Below are positions 38,907-47,547 of a stretch of DNA of 64,000 nt, one piece after another. The notes beneath the pieces were generated by a model. The model did no database searches. It worked only from the letters and a program-made list of their open reading frames with translations, and was not told where the DNA came from. The stretch's first letter is position 1, and each line of letters begins with the position of its first letter. A program made the position numbers and the translations under genes. Origin of the DNA: Stentor roeselii (lineage: Eukaryota > Ciliophora > Heterotrichea > Heterotrichida > Stentoridae); NCBI GenBank assembly GCA_006503475.1, contig RSEH01000257.1, positions 1-64,000 of the forward strand. The letters run 5' to 3'.

Positions 38907-39197
38907 TTAATTAAAAAAGAACTTCCAAATGATAGTAAAGATCATAACCCCAACACCTCCAACATAAATAGCAATCCTAACCTCACTCTGATTAAGCAAT
39001 TTATCAATTTCCTTATTAGTCCTCTGCAAAAGTGATCCAGAATGTTCATAAGCAACAAAAATCTTCTCTCGTTTCTTTTTATCCATTTCCAAGTCCTCAT
39101 TAATTTCAATGCTAAAAGATTTGATTTCAGTGATAGTTTCTTTCAAAACATTTTTCTTAGCTTGAATATTTTCCTGAAGCTGATTCATTATAATCAT
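38907..39197 (-). CDS. Tail-anchored SNARE-like protein, 96 aa
   Basis: A helical, heptad-like stretch (LLQRTNKEIDKLLNQSE) immediately precedes a single C-terminal membrane segment (IAIYVGGVGVMIFTIIWKFFF), the layout of small Q-SNAREs and other tail-anchored trafficking proteins. The zero-layer residue cannot be assigned with confidence, so SNARE identity is tentative. Two Met codons are close together (MIIMNQL); the second may be the start. Follows NOB1 by 11-20 nt on the same strand. Confidence 0.55.
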   Translation of the reverse strand: MIIMNQLQENIQAKKNVLKETITEIKSFSIEINEDLEMDKKKREKIFVAYEHSGSLLQRTNKEIDKLLNQSEVRIAIYVGGVGVMIFTIIWKFFFN

Positions 39198-39208
39198 ATT
39201 AACTTATT

Positions 39209-40102
39209 CTAAATTTTTTTCTTAGTTTTTTTATGTTTCTGGTTAGGATTCTTGCAAGCAGGTCCATATTTAAACCCCGAGCTAGACTTGACATTATGTC
39301 CAAAGAACTCAACAGATTCCTTATCATAAACTTCAGGTTTTTTCCAGTTCCACTTATGTTGCCTGCCGCCCATTAAAAGCAGTTGATCTTCTCTTAATAT
39401 TATATCATTTGAGTTCTTTCCTCCCTTTGGTAATGGAATTGGAAAGACTGTTCCTGTCAAATCATTTTTCCTGTTTTTTCCCTCGTAATACTGACGGTTT
39501 CCTTCATTGTCTACTGTGTAGCTTATCTTTATCAAACTGTGATTTCCGCATTCAGGGCAAAACTCTTTCTCGGCGTCTTCGCAGATTTCATTGCAAGCTC
39601 TGCATTTTTTTACCCACTTTTTTAAGAAGCGGATTTCGATGCCTGATGGATTCATAATTTTTACACCCATTTGTAATGCCACGTTTTGAAGGGCGAAATC
39701 GAAAGTCACGAAACTTACTTTGCCGTCGTTGGATTTGAAGGTCTCGGGAGTTATCCATTCGTCTAGCTTTGCTCGGTTTTGATTTGCACGGATTTCACCT
39801 GGATTTTCGTTTACTTGGCCTCCGTTTTCTTTGTGGAGTCTTACGGCTAGAGCTAGAATTTGGATGTCGACTGGACTGAGACTTGAGTAGTCACCAGTCT
39901 TTTTGCTAAATTCAACAACTGATAGTATCTCATCCTCACCTGCTTCTGACACTTTTATTTCTTCAATTTTAAGACCAAGTGAAGACCTAGCAAATTTATC
40001 CCTAACTTCTGATAAGACCTGAGGAGTGGTGTAGAAAGTCTCTCCCAGTTTTCGAAGATCACTATTCTTAATAAGAGGTCCTGTATCCAACACCACTGCC
40101 AT
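39209..40102 (-). CDS. NOB1: NOB1 endonuclease (20S/18S-E pre-rRNA D-site cleavage), 297 aa
   Basis: N-terminal PIN nuclease domain: VVLDTGPLI with Asp6, acidic Glu32 (LSEVRDK), Asp79 (SPVDIQILALA) and Asp135 (VTFDFALQN). A zinc ribbon follows (CRAC at 167-170, CPEC at 182-185), then the NOB1-specific tail (FPIPLPKGG, LLMGGRQHKW, KYGPACKNPNQKHKKTKKK). NOB1 makes the last cut that forms the 3' end of 18S rRNA in cytoplasmic pre-40S particles. Length is shorter than human (412) because a linker is lacking. The combination is diagnostic. Confidence 0.95.
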   Translation of the reverse strand: MAVVLDTGPLIKNSDLRKLGETFYTTPQVLSEVRDKFARSSLGLKIEEIKVSEAGEDEILSVVEFSKKTGDYSSLSPVDIQILALAVRLHKENGGQVNENPGEIRANQNRAKLDEWITPETFKSNDGKVSFVTFDFALQNVALQMGVKIMNPSGIEIRFLKKWVKKCRACNEICEDAEKEFCPECGNHSLIKISYTVDNEGNRQYYEGKNRKNDLTGTVFPIPLPKGGKNSNDIILREDQLLLMGGRQHKWNWKKPEVYDKESVEFFGHNVKSSSGFKYGPACKNPNQKHKKTKKKI

Positions 40103-40335
40103 TTTTAACTATTCAAACCCTTATTTCCAATAAATCTAAAACCCTAATTCACCTAAATCCTTCAAAATCAGAAACTTTTCAACATCCAAAAAAACCGAAA
40201 TTCCTAAAAAATCAAAAAAATTCTCATCTTTCCCAAATTCAAACATAAACTAAACAAATATGGAAACCTCATCAGTCAACATCGATCCAGACCCTTCAAC
40301 TAAAACAATATCCTAGAACTACGTATTTAATATAA

Positions 40336-41523
40336 ATGGCTCTCAGGCAATCATTTGCTTTTACCAGGAGAAAAAAAGAAGAGAAAGCCCAGCCAAAGCC
40401 TTCAAAAGCTCCAGAACCACAGGCAGACCCTGAACTGGATCTTGCAATGAAAATGATTGAAAAAGAACACGAACTGGAAAAAGCTCCTGAAGCTAAAACG
40501 ATTCATGAGTTAATCGCGATTTACTCTGAAGCTATCGAGTTTTATTCTCATAAAAACAACTCTAAATACATCGACTTGCAAAAAAGAATGCATGGAATTC
40601 TTAGAAGACCTGAAATCATGCAGGCTCTTAAAGTTGAGACCTCGAAAAGAACCTTCCAGGCTTCTTCTCCTGTCCCTGCTATGAGAAAATTAGATTCTTC
40701 TCCACTTTTGAATAGTAGGGCTTCTGAGACACGGCTTTCTAAAAGCTTTGAGGAGGAGATTCAGGAAAGTAAAGAAAATCAAGAGACTTCGGTGGAAAAA
40801 AGTGAGGATGTTGAAAAAAATACGGAGATTCAGAAATTTGATGAGGAAAATATTGTTGTTGATGTTGAAGGGAAACAGGAGGATTGTAGAGAAAATGCTG
40901 AAGATGAGAGTAGAAAGACTAGGTATTTTCATAAGAGACATTTAACTGACCCGGATCGTCTAAAACTCGCAGAGCGACTAACAAAAAAACTAGAATCCGG
41001 TGGTAAAAACCTAGGAATAATAATAGAAAGACACAGTAAGACCAACAAAACAACCGTAAATCGCGCAGCAGCCGATTTCAAATCCCAAGACAGTGCCTTA
41101 GAGCGAAGATTAGCTTCAAGACAAAAACAAAAACTGACTCAAAGCATGAGTTTCTCATCTTGCAACTTAAATGAAAGTTCAGAAGCCTTCAAATGCGACA
41201 TAAGCGAAGTGCTTGAATTCAACGAGTCCAGCACAAAGACCAGTTGTTTTGTGGTAGAAGAACAACTGGACGAATGTGAAAGATTCGAGAAAATGTTGGA
41301 GGAAATCATGGAACAAAATTATAGTCAAAGAGCTGCGAAAATTGCGGATATTAAAGTCAAGTATGAAGCGCAGATCACTGAAATGAGCGGCATGGGAGAC
41401 TTCATGAAAGCAGTCGTTGACCAGATGAAAAAAAATATGAAGGAGGAAATTGATTCTGTCGTACTGGAATTCGATGAACGCAAAAAAGAACAAATCGCTG
41501 CTCTTAAGAGTAGCTATGTGTAG
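40336..41523 (+). CDS. Hypothetical charged protein, 395 aa
   Basis: Not recognised. Basic Ala/Pro-rich start (RRKKEEKAQPKPSKAPEPQ), a helical segment with IHELIAIYSEAIEFYSHKNN near residue 60-80 (slightly MIT-like), an acidic low-complexity middle, and a C-terminal coiled coil (EEIMEQNYSQRAAKIADIK to FDERKKEQIAALKSSYV). A short upstream frame (40260-40316, 18 codons) ends 19 nt before this start. Divergent with NOB1. Confidence 0.75.
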   Translation: MALRQSFAFTRRKKEEKAQPKPSKAPEPQADPELDLAMKMIEKEHELEKAPEAKTIHELIAIYSEAIEFYSHKNNSKYIDLQKRMHGILRRPEIMQALKVETSKRTFQASSPVPAMRKLDSSPLLNSRASETRLSKSFEEEIQESKENQETSVEKSEDVEKNTEIQKFDEENIVVDVEGKQEDCRENAEDESRKTRYFHKRHLTDPDRLKLAERLTKKLESGGKNLGIIIERHSKTNKTTVNRAAADFKSQDSALERRLASRQKQKLTQSMSFSSCNLNESSEAFKCDISEVLEFNESSTKTSCFVVEEQLDECERFEKMLEEIMEQNYSQRAAKIADIKVKYEAQITEMSGMGDFMKAVVDQMKKNMKEEIDSVVLEFDERKKEQIAALKSSYV

Positions 41524-42016
41524 GGATTAGTAAAATTGTTGTTTTTTTAAGGTTATTTTGAATTTGGCGCTTGGATTTGGAGGGTTTTTCAGGAGGATGG
41601 AGTTGTTTGGGTTTGGATTTTTAGCTTTAGAGATGGATGTTAATTTAGGTTGATAAATTCAAATTTTTGTGATTAAATTAATCAAAGGATGATCATTTTG
41701 ATGTAAAGTAATTAGTTAAATTTCAAATTAATATGGGAATATTTCAAATACTATTTTAGGTTTGTGTGCTAGACAACCTTTTGATTAATTTTCATCATTA
41801 TACTATTCAAGTTTTCCAACTATGCTTGATGTGAATGGATGTAAAAAATTGGTAGTATATTCAAAATCTCAAAATAATTCCGTATATATCCCTTCTCATT
41901 CAAAGTTCATTTATACACTAAACCTTAGCGTTAATATTCAATAGTATCGCACTAGAATCTCTCCCTAACCCTAACTCAACATCTGTCTAAAATAAGTATC
42001 TTCCAATAAACCATAT
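41524..42016. other. 493-bp intergenic region
   Basis: First ~115 bp are G/T-rich on the plus strand. A telomere-like CCCTAACCCTAAC occurs at 41963-41975. Otherwise AT-rich; no gene seen. Confidence 0.6.
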
Positions 42017-42571
42017 ATGAAAAATTACCAAGTTGAAGTAAGTCGTTCACTATCAGTAGAGCCTGACCACAAATCTTCAGTGAACTCAATTCTAAAAGAT
42101 CCATCGAAGTCAAAACTAAAGCACAACCGCTCAGTTCGGTTTCTCGAGCCAGAAGACGATTCCAGCGAAGAAAGTCTCGAAAGCAGATCAGTCTGCCAAC
42201 AACAAACAAAAGAAACAGCGCATCCAGTCCGTTTAAACGTTGTAAATGATTTCATCCGAATTAACAAAAGAGAAAGTTGCCTTAACACTTTGTTTCAACC
42301 TTCAAAGCCAAACCCATCCACATCTAAAAAGAAAGAAGAGGTAAAAGTTATCAAAAACACAGAAAAAATCATTAATAAAGTCAACTCCAAACAGAAAAAA
42401 AACTTCCATTCGAGTGCTTCTCCGAAATTCGAACCGAAAGTCATTAACTTCGAGTTTCGTGACAAGAGTTTCTATGCAAAGCTCAATAAATTTATATCTA
42501 CCAAGACTTGCAGTCCGGAAAAGACTCAGAAAACGAAAGTTACTAGTCAAAGGAAGACAGGAATATTTTGA
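42017..42571 (+). CDS. Hypothetical basic protein, 184 aa
   Basis: Not recognised. Lys/Ser-rich and probably disordered, with a short motif SILKDPSKSKLKHNRSVRFL followed by an acidic patch (EPEDDSSEESLESR), which resembles phosphatase-1 docking-like basic-then-RVRF elements but is not proof of one. Ends with a TGA stop, in keeping with the standard code. Confidence 0.6.
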   Translation: MKNYQVEVSRSLSVEPDHKSSVNSILKDPSKSKLKHNRSVRFLEPEDDSSEESLESRSVCQQQTKETAHPVRLNVVNDFIRINKRESCLNTLFQPSKPNPSTSKKKEEVKVIKNTEKIINKVNSKQKKNFHSSASPKFEPKVINFEFRDKSFYAKLNKFISTKTCSPEKTQKTKVTSQRKTGIF

Positions 42572-43220
42572 TTGAGATTAACTTGATTATTTTATGTTAG
42601 AGAATAAAGCTTCTTGGATTGCAAGTCAACATCGTTATAAGATTAAAATTTCTCTGTCCACTTACAATATATAATCCTAGAAATGAAACCTGTTTATATT
42701 TGATATTTAATATCCACACTTTAATCAATTAAGTAAATGATTAGATCTCAGGCGATTCCATTGCATCAAATTTATACAAAAAAACAAGGAACAGATATTA
42801 TATCAGTTTTTTTTATTGATCCAGTTAGTTTTTAATTACGAAAAACTTTGAAATTCAAATCCTTTATAAATTTTTGTTCTTTGAATTCAAGAACAACTTC
42901 TCCTTTATTAATGAAATATATTCTAATTTAAAAACTTTCAATCTAGTCTTACGTATTTGGTTCTATCTAAACATACTAATACATATCAATCTTCAATATT
43001 ACACCTTATCAATATAGATCTATCTTCAATATTTTCTTACCTATATATCCACAAACATCTCATCATCAATATCACTATTACTAATTTTTCACAAAATTTA
43101 ATAAAAATCTCAATTACTAAACATAAACCTTACCAAACCTAATAACTAATGCGACATATATTCAAATTTTAACCACTAAGGTATTAAGTATAATGGCATT
43201 ACCCAGTCGATAATTCAAAT
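42572..43220. other. 649-bp AT-rich intergenic region
   Basis: Very low GC, rich in ATC/TATC words around 42960-43080. A 61-codon frame there has the biased composition of random AT-rich sequence. Nothing else seen. Confidence 0.6.
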
Positions 43221-43814
43221 ATGAAAGCTTCCTTTAACGGACTCACTCTTGAACATTTCAGAGAAAACTGCAGGTCGACTCAGTCTTTCAACTCGACAGT
43301 CCATTCTTCAACAAGTCCAACCTCCCTTCAAGAAGTCCCAAATAAAAACTTCAATTTAAATGAACTGCTTATTTCCCCTAATGACGGAAATTTTCATAGA
43401 AGGCTCAAGTCACATGCTTCAAACTTTTTAAACCCAAAAAACTTGTTTTCAGGAAAATCAAGCAAGTCTCAAAGGAACTCTTTGGAAGGTTTCCACAGAA
43501 GACAAGCAAAAAAGGAAAACTTTTTAGATAGTGATGAAGGAGATACTAGCAAAAGTCAGGTTTTTAAAAGATTTGATGAAAATGAATTAAATCGAAGTAA
43601 TTTGCCGAAGATTTTTGTCAGAGTTTTGCAAAATATGAGGTTTTGTAGGAAATGCGATAAAATTGTAGAGATTTTTGAAGACTTTTATCATCAGGATACT
43701 GATGAAGGAAAGGTTTTTCAGTTCTTTTGTGTTGTTGCTGCTTGTTGGCAACCTAGATCGGTTCAACAGTTGAAATGTGAAAAGTGCTGTGAATGTGGAA
43801 ATGTTGTATTTTAA
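43221..43814 (+). CDS. Hypothetical protein with C-terminal Cys cluster, 197 aa
   Basis: The N-terminal 120 residues are polar and basic. The last 70 carry Cys pairs (FCRKCDKIVEIF, then CVVAAC, then CEKCCECGNVVF) that look like a small zinc-binding module, with a conserved-looking hydrophobic strand between. No named family recognised. Lies upstream of the tRNA gene, which is on the opposite strand. Confidence 0.6.
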   Translation: MKASFNGLTLEHFRENCRSTQSFNSTVHSSTSPTSLQEVPNKNFNLNELLISPNDGNFHRRLKSHASNFLNPKNLFSGKSSKSQRNSLEGFHRRQAKKENFLDSDEGDTSKSQVFKRFDENELNRSNLPKIFVRVLQNMRFCRKCDKIVEIFEDFYHQDTDEGKVFQFFCVVAACWQPRSVQQLKCEKCCECGNVVF

Positions 43815-43980
43815 TTTATTTGGAATGGTTTTAGAAGTTTTAGGGATTTTGTTGGATTTTCTCTAAATATTCAATATTATCCATTCTCCACTCTCATAAA
43901 CCATCCTTCCAACTAATCCCAAAAAAACCCTCTTCAAAAATCTGCAGATCTTAAACCTATCACTCAACCTCTTCTCCTTC

Positions 43981-43985
43981 AAAAA
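43981..43985 (-). terminator. RNA polymerase III T-run after tRNA-Ala
   Basis: Five T on the minus strand begin directly after the discriminator base of the tRNA. Confidence 0.85.
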
Positions 43986-44057
43986 TGGATCAGCCGGGGA
44001 TTGAACCCGGGGCCTTCTGAATGCAAATCAGATGTGATACCACTTCACCACTGACCC
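43986..44057 (-). tRNA. tRNA-Ala (UGC)
   Basis: Minus strand folds as a full cloverleaf of 72 nt with no intron. Acceptor GGGTCAG pairs with CTGATCC and includes the G3:U70 wobble that marks alanine tRNAs; discriminator A. D arm GTGA/TCAC with a 7-nt loop. Anticodon stem TCTGA/TCAGA with loop TTTGCAT gives anticodon UGC. T arm CCGGG-TTCAATC-CCCGG. The internal promoter boxes (TGGTGAAGTGG and GGTTCAATCC) fit pol III consensus, and a T-run follows. CCA is not encoded. Confidence 0.95.
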
Positions 44058-44129
44058 TTATCCTGACCCTAATTCAATCTCTTAAATACAATAATTGATA
44101 TTCTGATCTTTTCCTTGATCTCATAAATA

Positions 44130-45539
44130 ATGAATATCACCAAAGCCAACATATCAAGTAACTTTGATGAGATTCTTTCAAGTATAAACGAAGCCGACGT
44201 GATATCATTCGACACAGAATTCACAGGACTTTCCGACGGAACGATCCGAATCCATCAATACGAGTCACTTGAAGATCGATACCAGAAGATCAAGCGTCAC
44301 ATCGAGTTATTCTGGGTCTGCCAACTGGGAATCTCGACGTTTAAACAAGGTGAGAACCAGTCGACTTACATTGCAAAGACCTTCAATATTTACATGTACC
44401 CGAAGCATCGACTTCTCAGTCTTTCCATGAGTTCCATGAGCTTCTTAGTGGAAAATGGCTTCGACATGAACCTGCTGTTTAAAGAAGCGGTTCCTTGCTC
44501 GAGACCTGAAAGTCCTAATTGGAATAATCGTCTTAGTCGATTAGGAAGTTTTTCATTGTCCCAGGGCAACTTGGCCTTTCTTCAAGACCTGGAAAAAAAA
44601 GTACTGGACTTTCTTAGTTCTGCAGAAAGGTCTTTAAATGTGAATCTTGAATCAGAATATCAGAAAAAACTAGTTTTTGGCAGTCATGGACTCGCCCCTC
44701 GATTTAGAAACCTTGAAATGAGATGTGAAAAAAAGAACCCTCTGTTGTTGTTGATAAAGAAAGTGAAAAAAAAAATAGCGGAGTATGTTCCTAGGAAAGA
44801 AGAAAGGGTTGAAGAAGAGGAAGGAAAACTTTTAAATGTTTTAGTACAGGCCATGCTTTCAAGAGCTGTTCCTTTGATTGGACATTACATGATTCTTGAT
44901 GTCGCGTTTTTATTTGATCACTTTATTGCTCCTCTGCCTGGAACATTAGAAGAGTTCAGAGTCGCTGTTAGAGACAAGTTTCCTCCGTTGTTTGACACGA
45001 AGTACATCTCGAAGGCCTTGATGAATGACGTCAAAGCCATCAGGAACACAGGCTGTGAAGAGCTTTACGGGTACTGCAAAAAGAAGAAAGAATTCAGTTG
45101 TCTTGTTGACATCAAGACCCATGAAAACTATTCACTTTCTGCTCAGGCACATGAAGCTGGCTTCGACGCTTATATGACTGGATATGTCTTCATCAACTTC
45201 GCTCGATACCTGCCTAATCCTGATGATGTCAACATGGCAAAAGGAAAAATTTGCATTCAAGGTCATTACAAAGAATTCCTAGATACCCTTACAGAAAACA
45301 TTGAAAACTTCGACTTTTCTAATGTTCTTAAAATAAAGTCTTCATTTTTAGCTTCTGTTCAAGAACTTAGTTTGAACTTTTCTAGATTTTCAGATGTTTT
45401 TGTGATACAAGAACAAGAAATGATATTTTTTGCTGAATTTTTCCAGGTTAATGAGGAAAAACTGGAAGAAATTTTAGTACAGTTGAAAAATGAAGGGTTT
45501 CAAGCAGTTAAATTTAAAGAAAGAGGAATGATTGTTTAG
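44130..45539 (+). CDS. PARN: PARN-type poly(A)-specific 3' exoribonuclease, 469 aa
   Basis: DEDDh exonuclease that shortens poly(A) tails and trims small RNAs. All five catalytic residues are visible: Asp28 and Glu30 (ISFDTEFTGL), Asp257 (IGHYMILDVAFLFDHF), His341 and Asp346 (AHEAGFDAYMTG). The PLPGTLEEF..PPLFDTKYISKAL and TGYVFINFARYL stretches match PARN closely. Human PARN is 639 residues; the C-terminal RNA-binding part is shorter here. An R3H domain was not clearly seen. Convergent with the FCP1/SCP-type gene, 21 nt apart. Confidence 0.93.
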   Translation: MNITKANISSNFDEILSSINEADVISFDTEFTGLSDGTIRIHQYESLEDRYQKIKRHIELFWVCQLGISTFKQGENQSTYIAKTFNIYMYPKHRLLSLSMSSMSFLVENGFDMNLLFKEAVPCSRPESPNWNNRLSRLGSFSLSQGNLAFLQDLEKKVLDFLSSAERSLNVNLESEYQKKLVFGSHGLAPRFRNLEMRCEKKNPLLLLIKKVKKKIAEYVPRKEERVEEEEGKLLNVLVQAMLSRAVPLIGHYMILDVAFLFDHFIAPLPGTLEEFRVAVRDKFPPLFDTKYISKALMNDVKAIRNTGCEELYGYCKKKKEFSCLVDIKTHENYSLSAQAHEAGFDAYMTGYVFINFARYLPNPDDVNMAKGKICIQGHYKEFLDTLTENIENFDFSNVLKIKSSFLASVQELSLNFSRFSDVFVIQEQEMIFFAEFFQVNEEKLEEILVQLKNEGFQAVKFKERGMIV

Positions 45540-45560
45540 AAAACTTACAGTTAATTAATC

Positions 45561-46565
45561 TTATTCTTCAAAATAAGCCTTTAGTTTACTTTTGAGAAGG
45601 AATAACTCGTTGTCTTCAGCTTCTCCTGTCCAGGTCTTGATGCAGATTCCGTTGTTTTGTTGATAGCGGAAGTTTGACTCGAGGTTGTCAACTAAAACTG
45701 TTCTTCGAAGGTCTCGGCCTAGTTTTTCTAGGTCTTTGTAAGGACCTTCTTGGTCGAATGAGATGTTTTGACGGTACAGTCGAAGTTTTACTTTGTTTTC
45801 TGGATCGATTTTACGTAATGCAAAGTCAGCGTATATTGGAATCGCTGCTGTGAATATCACGATTTCGTAGTCCTCGCTCATTGATTGTAAAAATGACTCT
45901 GCTCCTGGACGGATTAGAATTGATTGGCCGGACTTGTGAACTAAGGTTTCATCAAGGTCAAGAACAAGGGTTTTCGACTTTGATGAGACTTCGGGTAAAA
46001 AAGGATAAACCTGTTTTGTATAAAGAGGGAATGATTGGGATTCTAGAGACTTGTCAATTAAGTTTTGAAATGCTGTTAAGTTCCAATCTAAAGGAGTATC
46101 TTTGCTCAGATCGTTGATTTTGCCCAGGAGGAAAAGTTTTTTTTTACCTTCTTCTGATACTATCTGAATGTTTTCTTTGACAAGTCTATGATTAGCTTCA
46201 ATCAAAACTTTCATCGAGCTCTCAATATTACTTCCGGTACTTTTCAATTTAGAATTATTCAAGATCAACTTGTTTAAATGCTTTTGAAAATTTTGCAGCG
46301 CTTTTTGATGTGAAGCAAAGTTTTCAACAGAAACTCCAGCATCACTTAAAATTTCTTTAAGAACGATACTAATGATTTGAGAATTGATGTATTTTTCAGT
46401 TATTTCATCAAGCCGAAAAATCGATTTAAGGTAAGAAATGTTTTCAATGTACTTTGAAGCAGATCCAGGTGTCAAGCAAAATGATAAAATTTCCAAGTGT
46501 TGCAGAGTTGCTTTCACCTCATCATTTGATGATGTCTGTTCTTTCCGGTTTTGTGTATATTTCAT
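45561..46565 (-). CDS. FCP1/SCP-like HAD phosphatase, 334 aa
   Basis: The C-terminal half is a HAD phosphatase of the CTD small-phosphatase type: TLVLDLDETLVHKSG with nucleophile Asp203 and Asp205, then IVIFTAAIPIYADFAL and RTVLVDNLESNFRYQ, the usual third motif. Members dephosphorylate Ser on the RNA polymerase II tail or other proteins; TIM50-type relatives are also possible. The first 190 residues are helical and unrecognised. No membrane segment or BRCT domain. Confidence 0.85.
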   Translation of the reverse strand: MKYTQNRKEQTSSNDEVKATLQHLEILSFCLTPGSASKYIENISYLKSIFRLDEITEKYINSQIISIVLKEILSDAGVSVENFASHQKALQNFQKHLNKLILNNSKLKSTGSNIESSMKVLIEANHRLVKENIQIVSEEGKKKLFLLGKINDLSKDTPLDWNLTAFQNLIDKSLESQSFPLYTKQVYPFLPEVSSKSKTLVLDLDETLVHKSGQSILIRPGAESFLQSMSEDYEIVIFTAAIPIYADFALRKIDPENKVKLRLYRQNISFDQEGPYKDLEKLGRDLRRTVLVDNLESNFRYQQNNGICIKTWTGEAEDNELFLLKSKLKAYFEE

Positions 46566-47040
46566 TATTATTACATCGGAAAAGATCCAGTCTTTTAAAC
46601 AATATGGTAAGTATTAGGTTTCTATCAGATATGAATAAAATATTTTCGTTTTTAGCCATTCAAGGATTTTAAGTAAGCAAGAATTGGATTTATTTTAAAT
46701 CTAGGAAAGATTTATGATGCTCCTTTAGGTACCTTGTTAAAGTTAACTTTTAAAAAAAATTTATTTAGGATAAGAAGGCTATTAAAAGTGGCAGAATAAA
46801 AGAGCTCAAATCCTTTTCTCTTCAAAGTAAGCGTTTCGCTTAAATTTTAATATTTTTCCATATTCATCTAAGATTCCTAAAAAAAATTTATGAAATTAGT
46901 TGAATTCTAATAAAACCATAAAGATTTCTATTAAAGTTTAAGTATTCAAATATCCAAAGCAACATAATTAAAACAGTAAAAAGTGATGAAGCTCAAAATT
47001 TTAACACAATTCATTACTTATTTGATTACATCATAATAAA
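46566..47040. other. 475-bp AT-rich intergenic region
   Basis: Divergent promoter region of the phosphatase and the hypothetical gene at 47041. Nothing else recognised. Confidence 0.6.
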
Positions 47041-47517
47041 ATGATAAAAATCAAAAGTATCAGCCTACTTCCTAGTATCAAAGTAAACCAAGATGAAAAA
47101 AAAGACAAAAAAAAAAACTCGATTCGAATCAACAGTCAGTTCTTATGCGGCAAGTCAAAACCTCTTCAATATGTTAAACATTCCAGATCTCATGGCTCTC
47201 AGAGTTCAATTTACAAGATTCCATTGAATAACCTGCCAAAACTTAAGGAAAGCTTAAAAATTAATCGAAATTCATCAAAAGTGAAGATTTCTTCTTGTAG
47301 TTCTAAACAAATACTTGAGCCTATTGACTTTCCGATGAATAGTTCAACTGTTAACAACTCTCAAGAGGCTAAACCACAAATTGGTTTTTTTTTGTTCCCG
47401 AAAAAGAATACGAAGAATCTGAAACATGTTATTAGAAAAGACAAAAAAGATTTTTCTGTTTCTTCATGGGCAACTGAAGGAAATAATTTTGTTTGGACAC
47501 TTCCTGGAATAGATTAA
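47041..47517 (+). CDS. Hypothetical basic protein, 158 aa
   Basis: Not recognised. Lys/Ser-rich, with a stretch of Lys and Asp after the start and a more hydrophobic end (DFSVSSWATEGNNFVWTLPG). Possibly disordered. Convergent with the Kelch gene, 30 nt between stops. Confidence 0.55.
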   Translation: MIKIKSISLLPSIKVNQDEKKDKKKNSIRINSQFLCGKSKPLQYVKHSRSHGSQSSIYKIPLNNLPKLKESLKINRNSSKVKISSCSSKQILEPIDFPMNSSTVNNSQEAKPQIGFFLFPKKNTKNLKHVIRKDKKDFSVSSWATEGNNFVWTLPGID

Positions 47518-47547
47518 AGTTAATAAAATTTAATTATGATGACATAA

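Noticed and set aside
42957-43142. 61-codon plus frame
   Set aside because: Low-complexity AT-rich sequence with Ile/Asn/His/Ser bias; no sign of coding.
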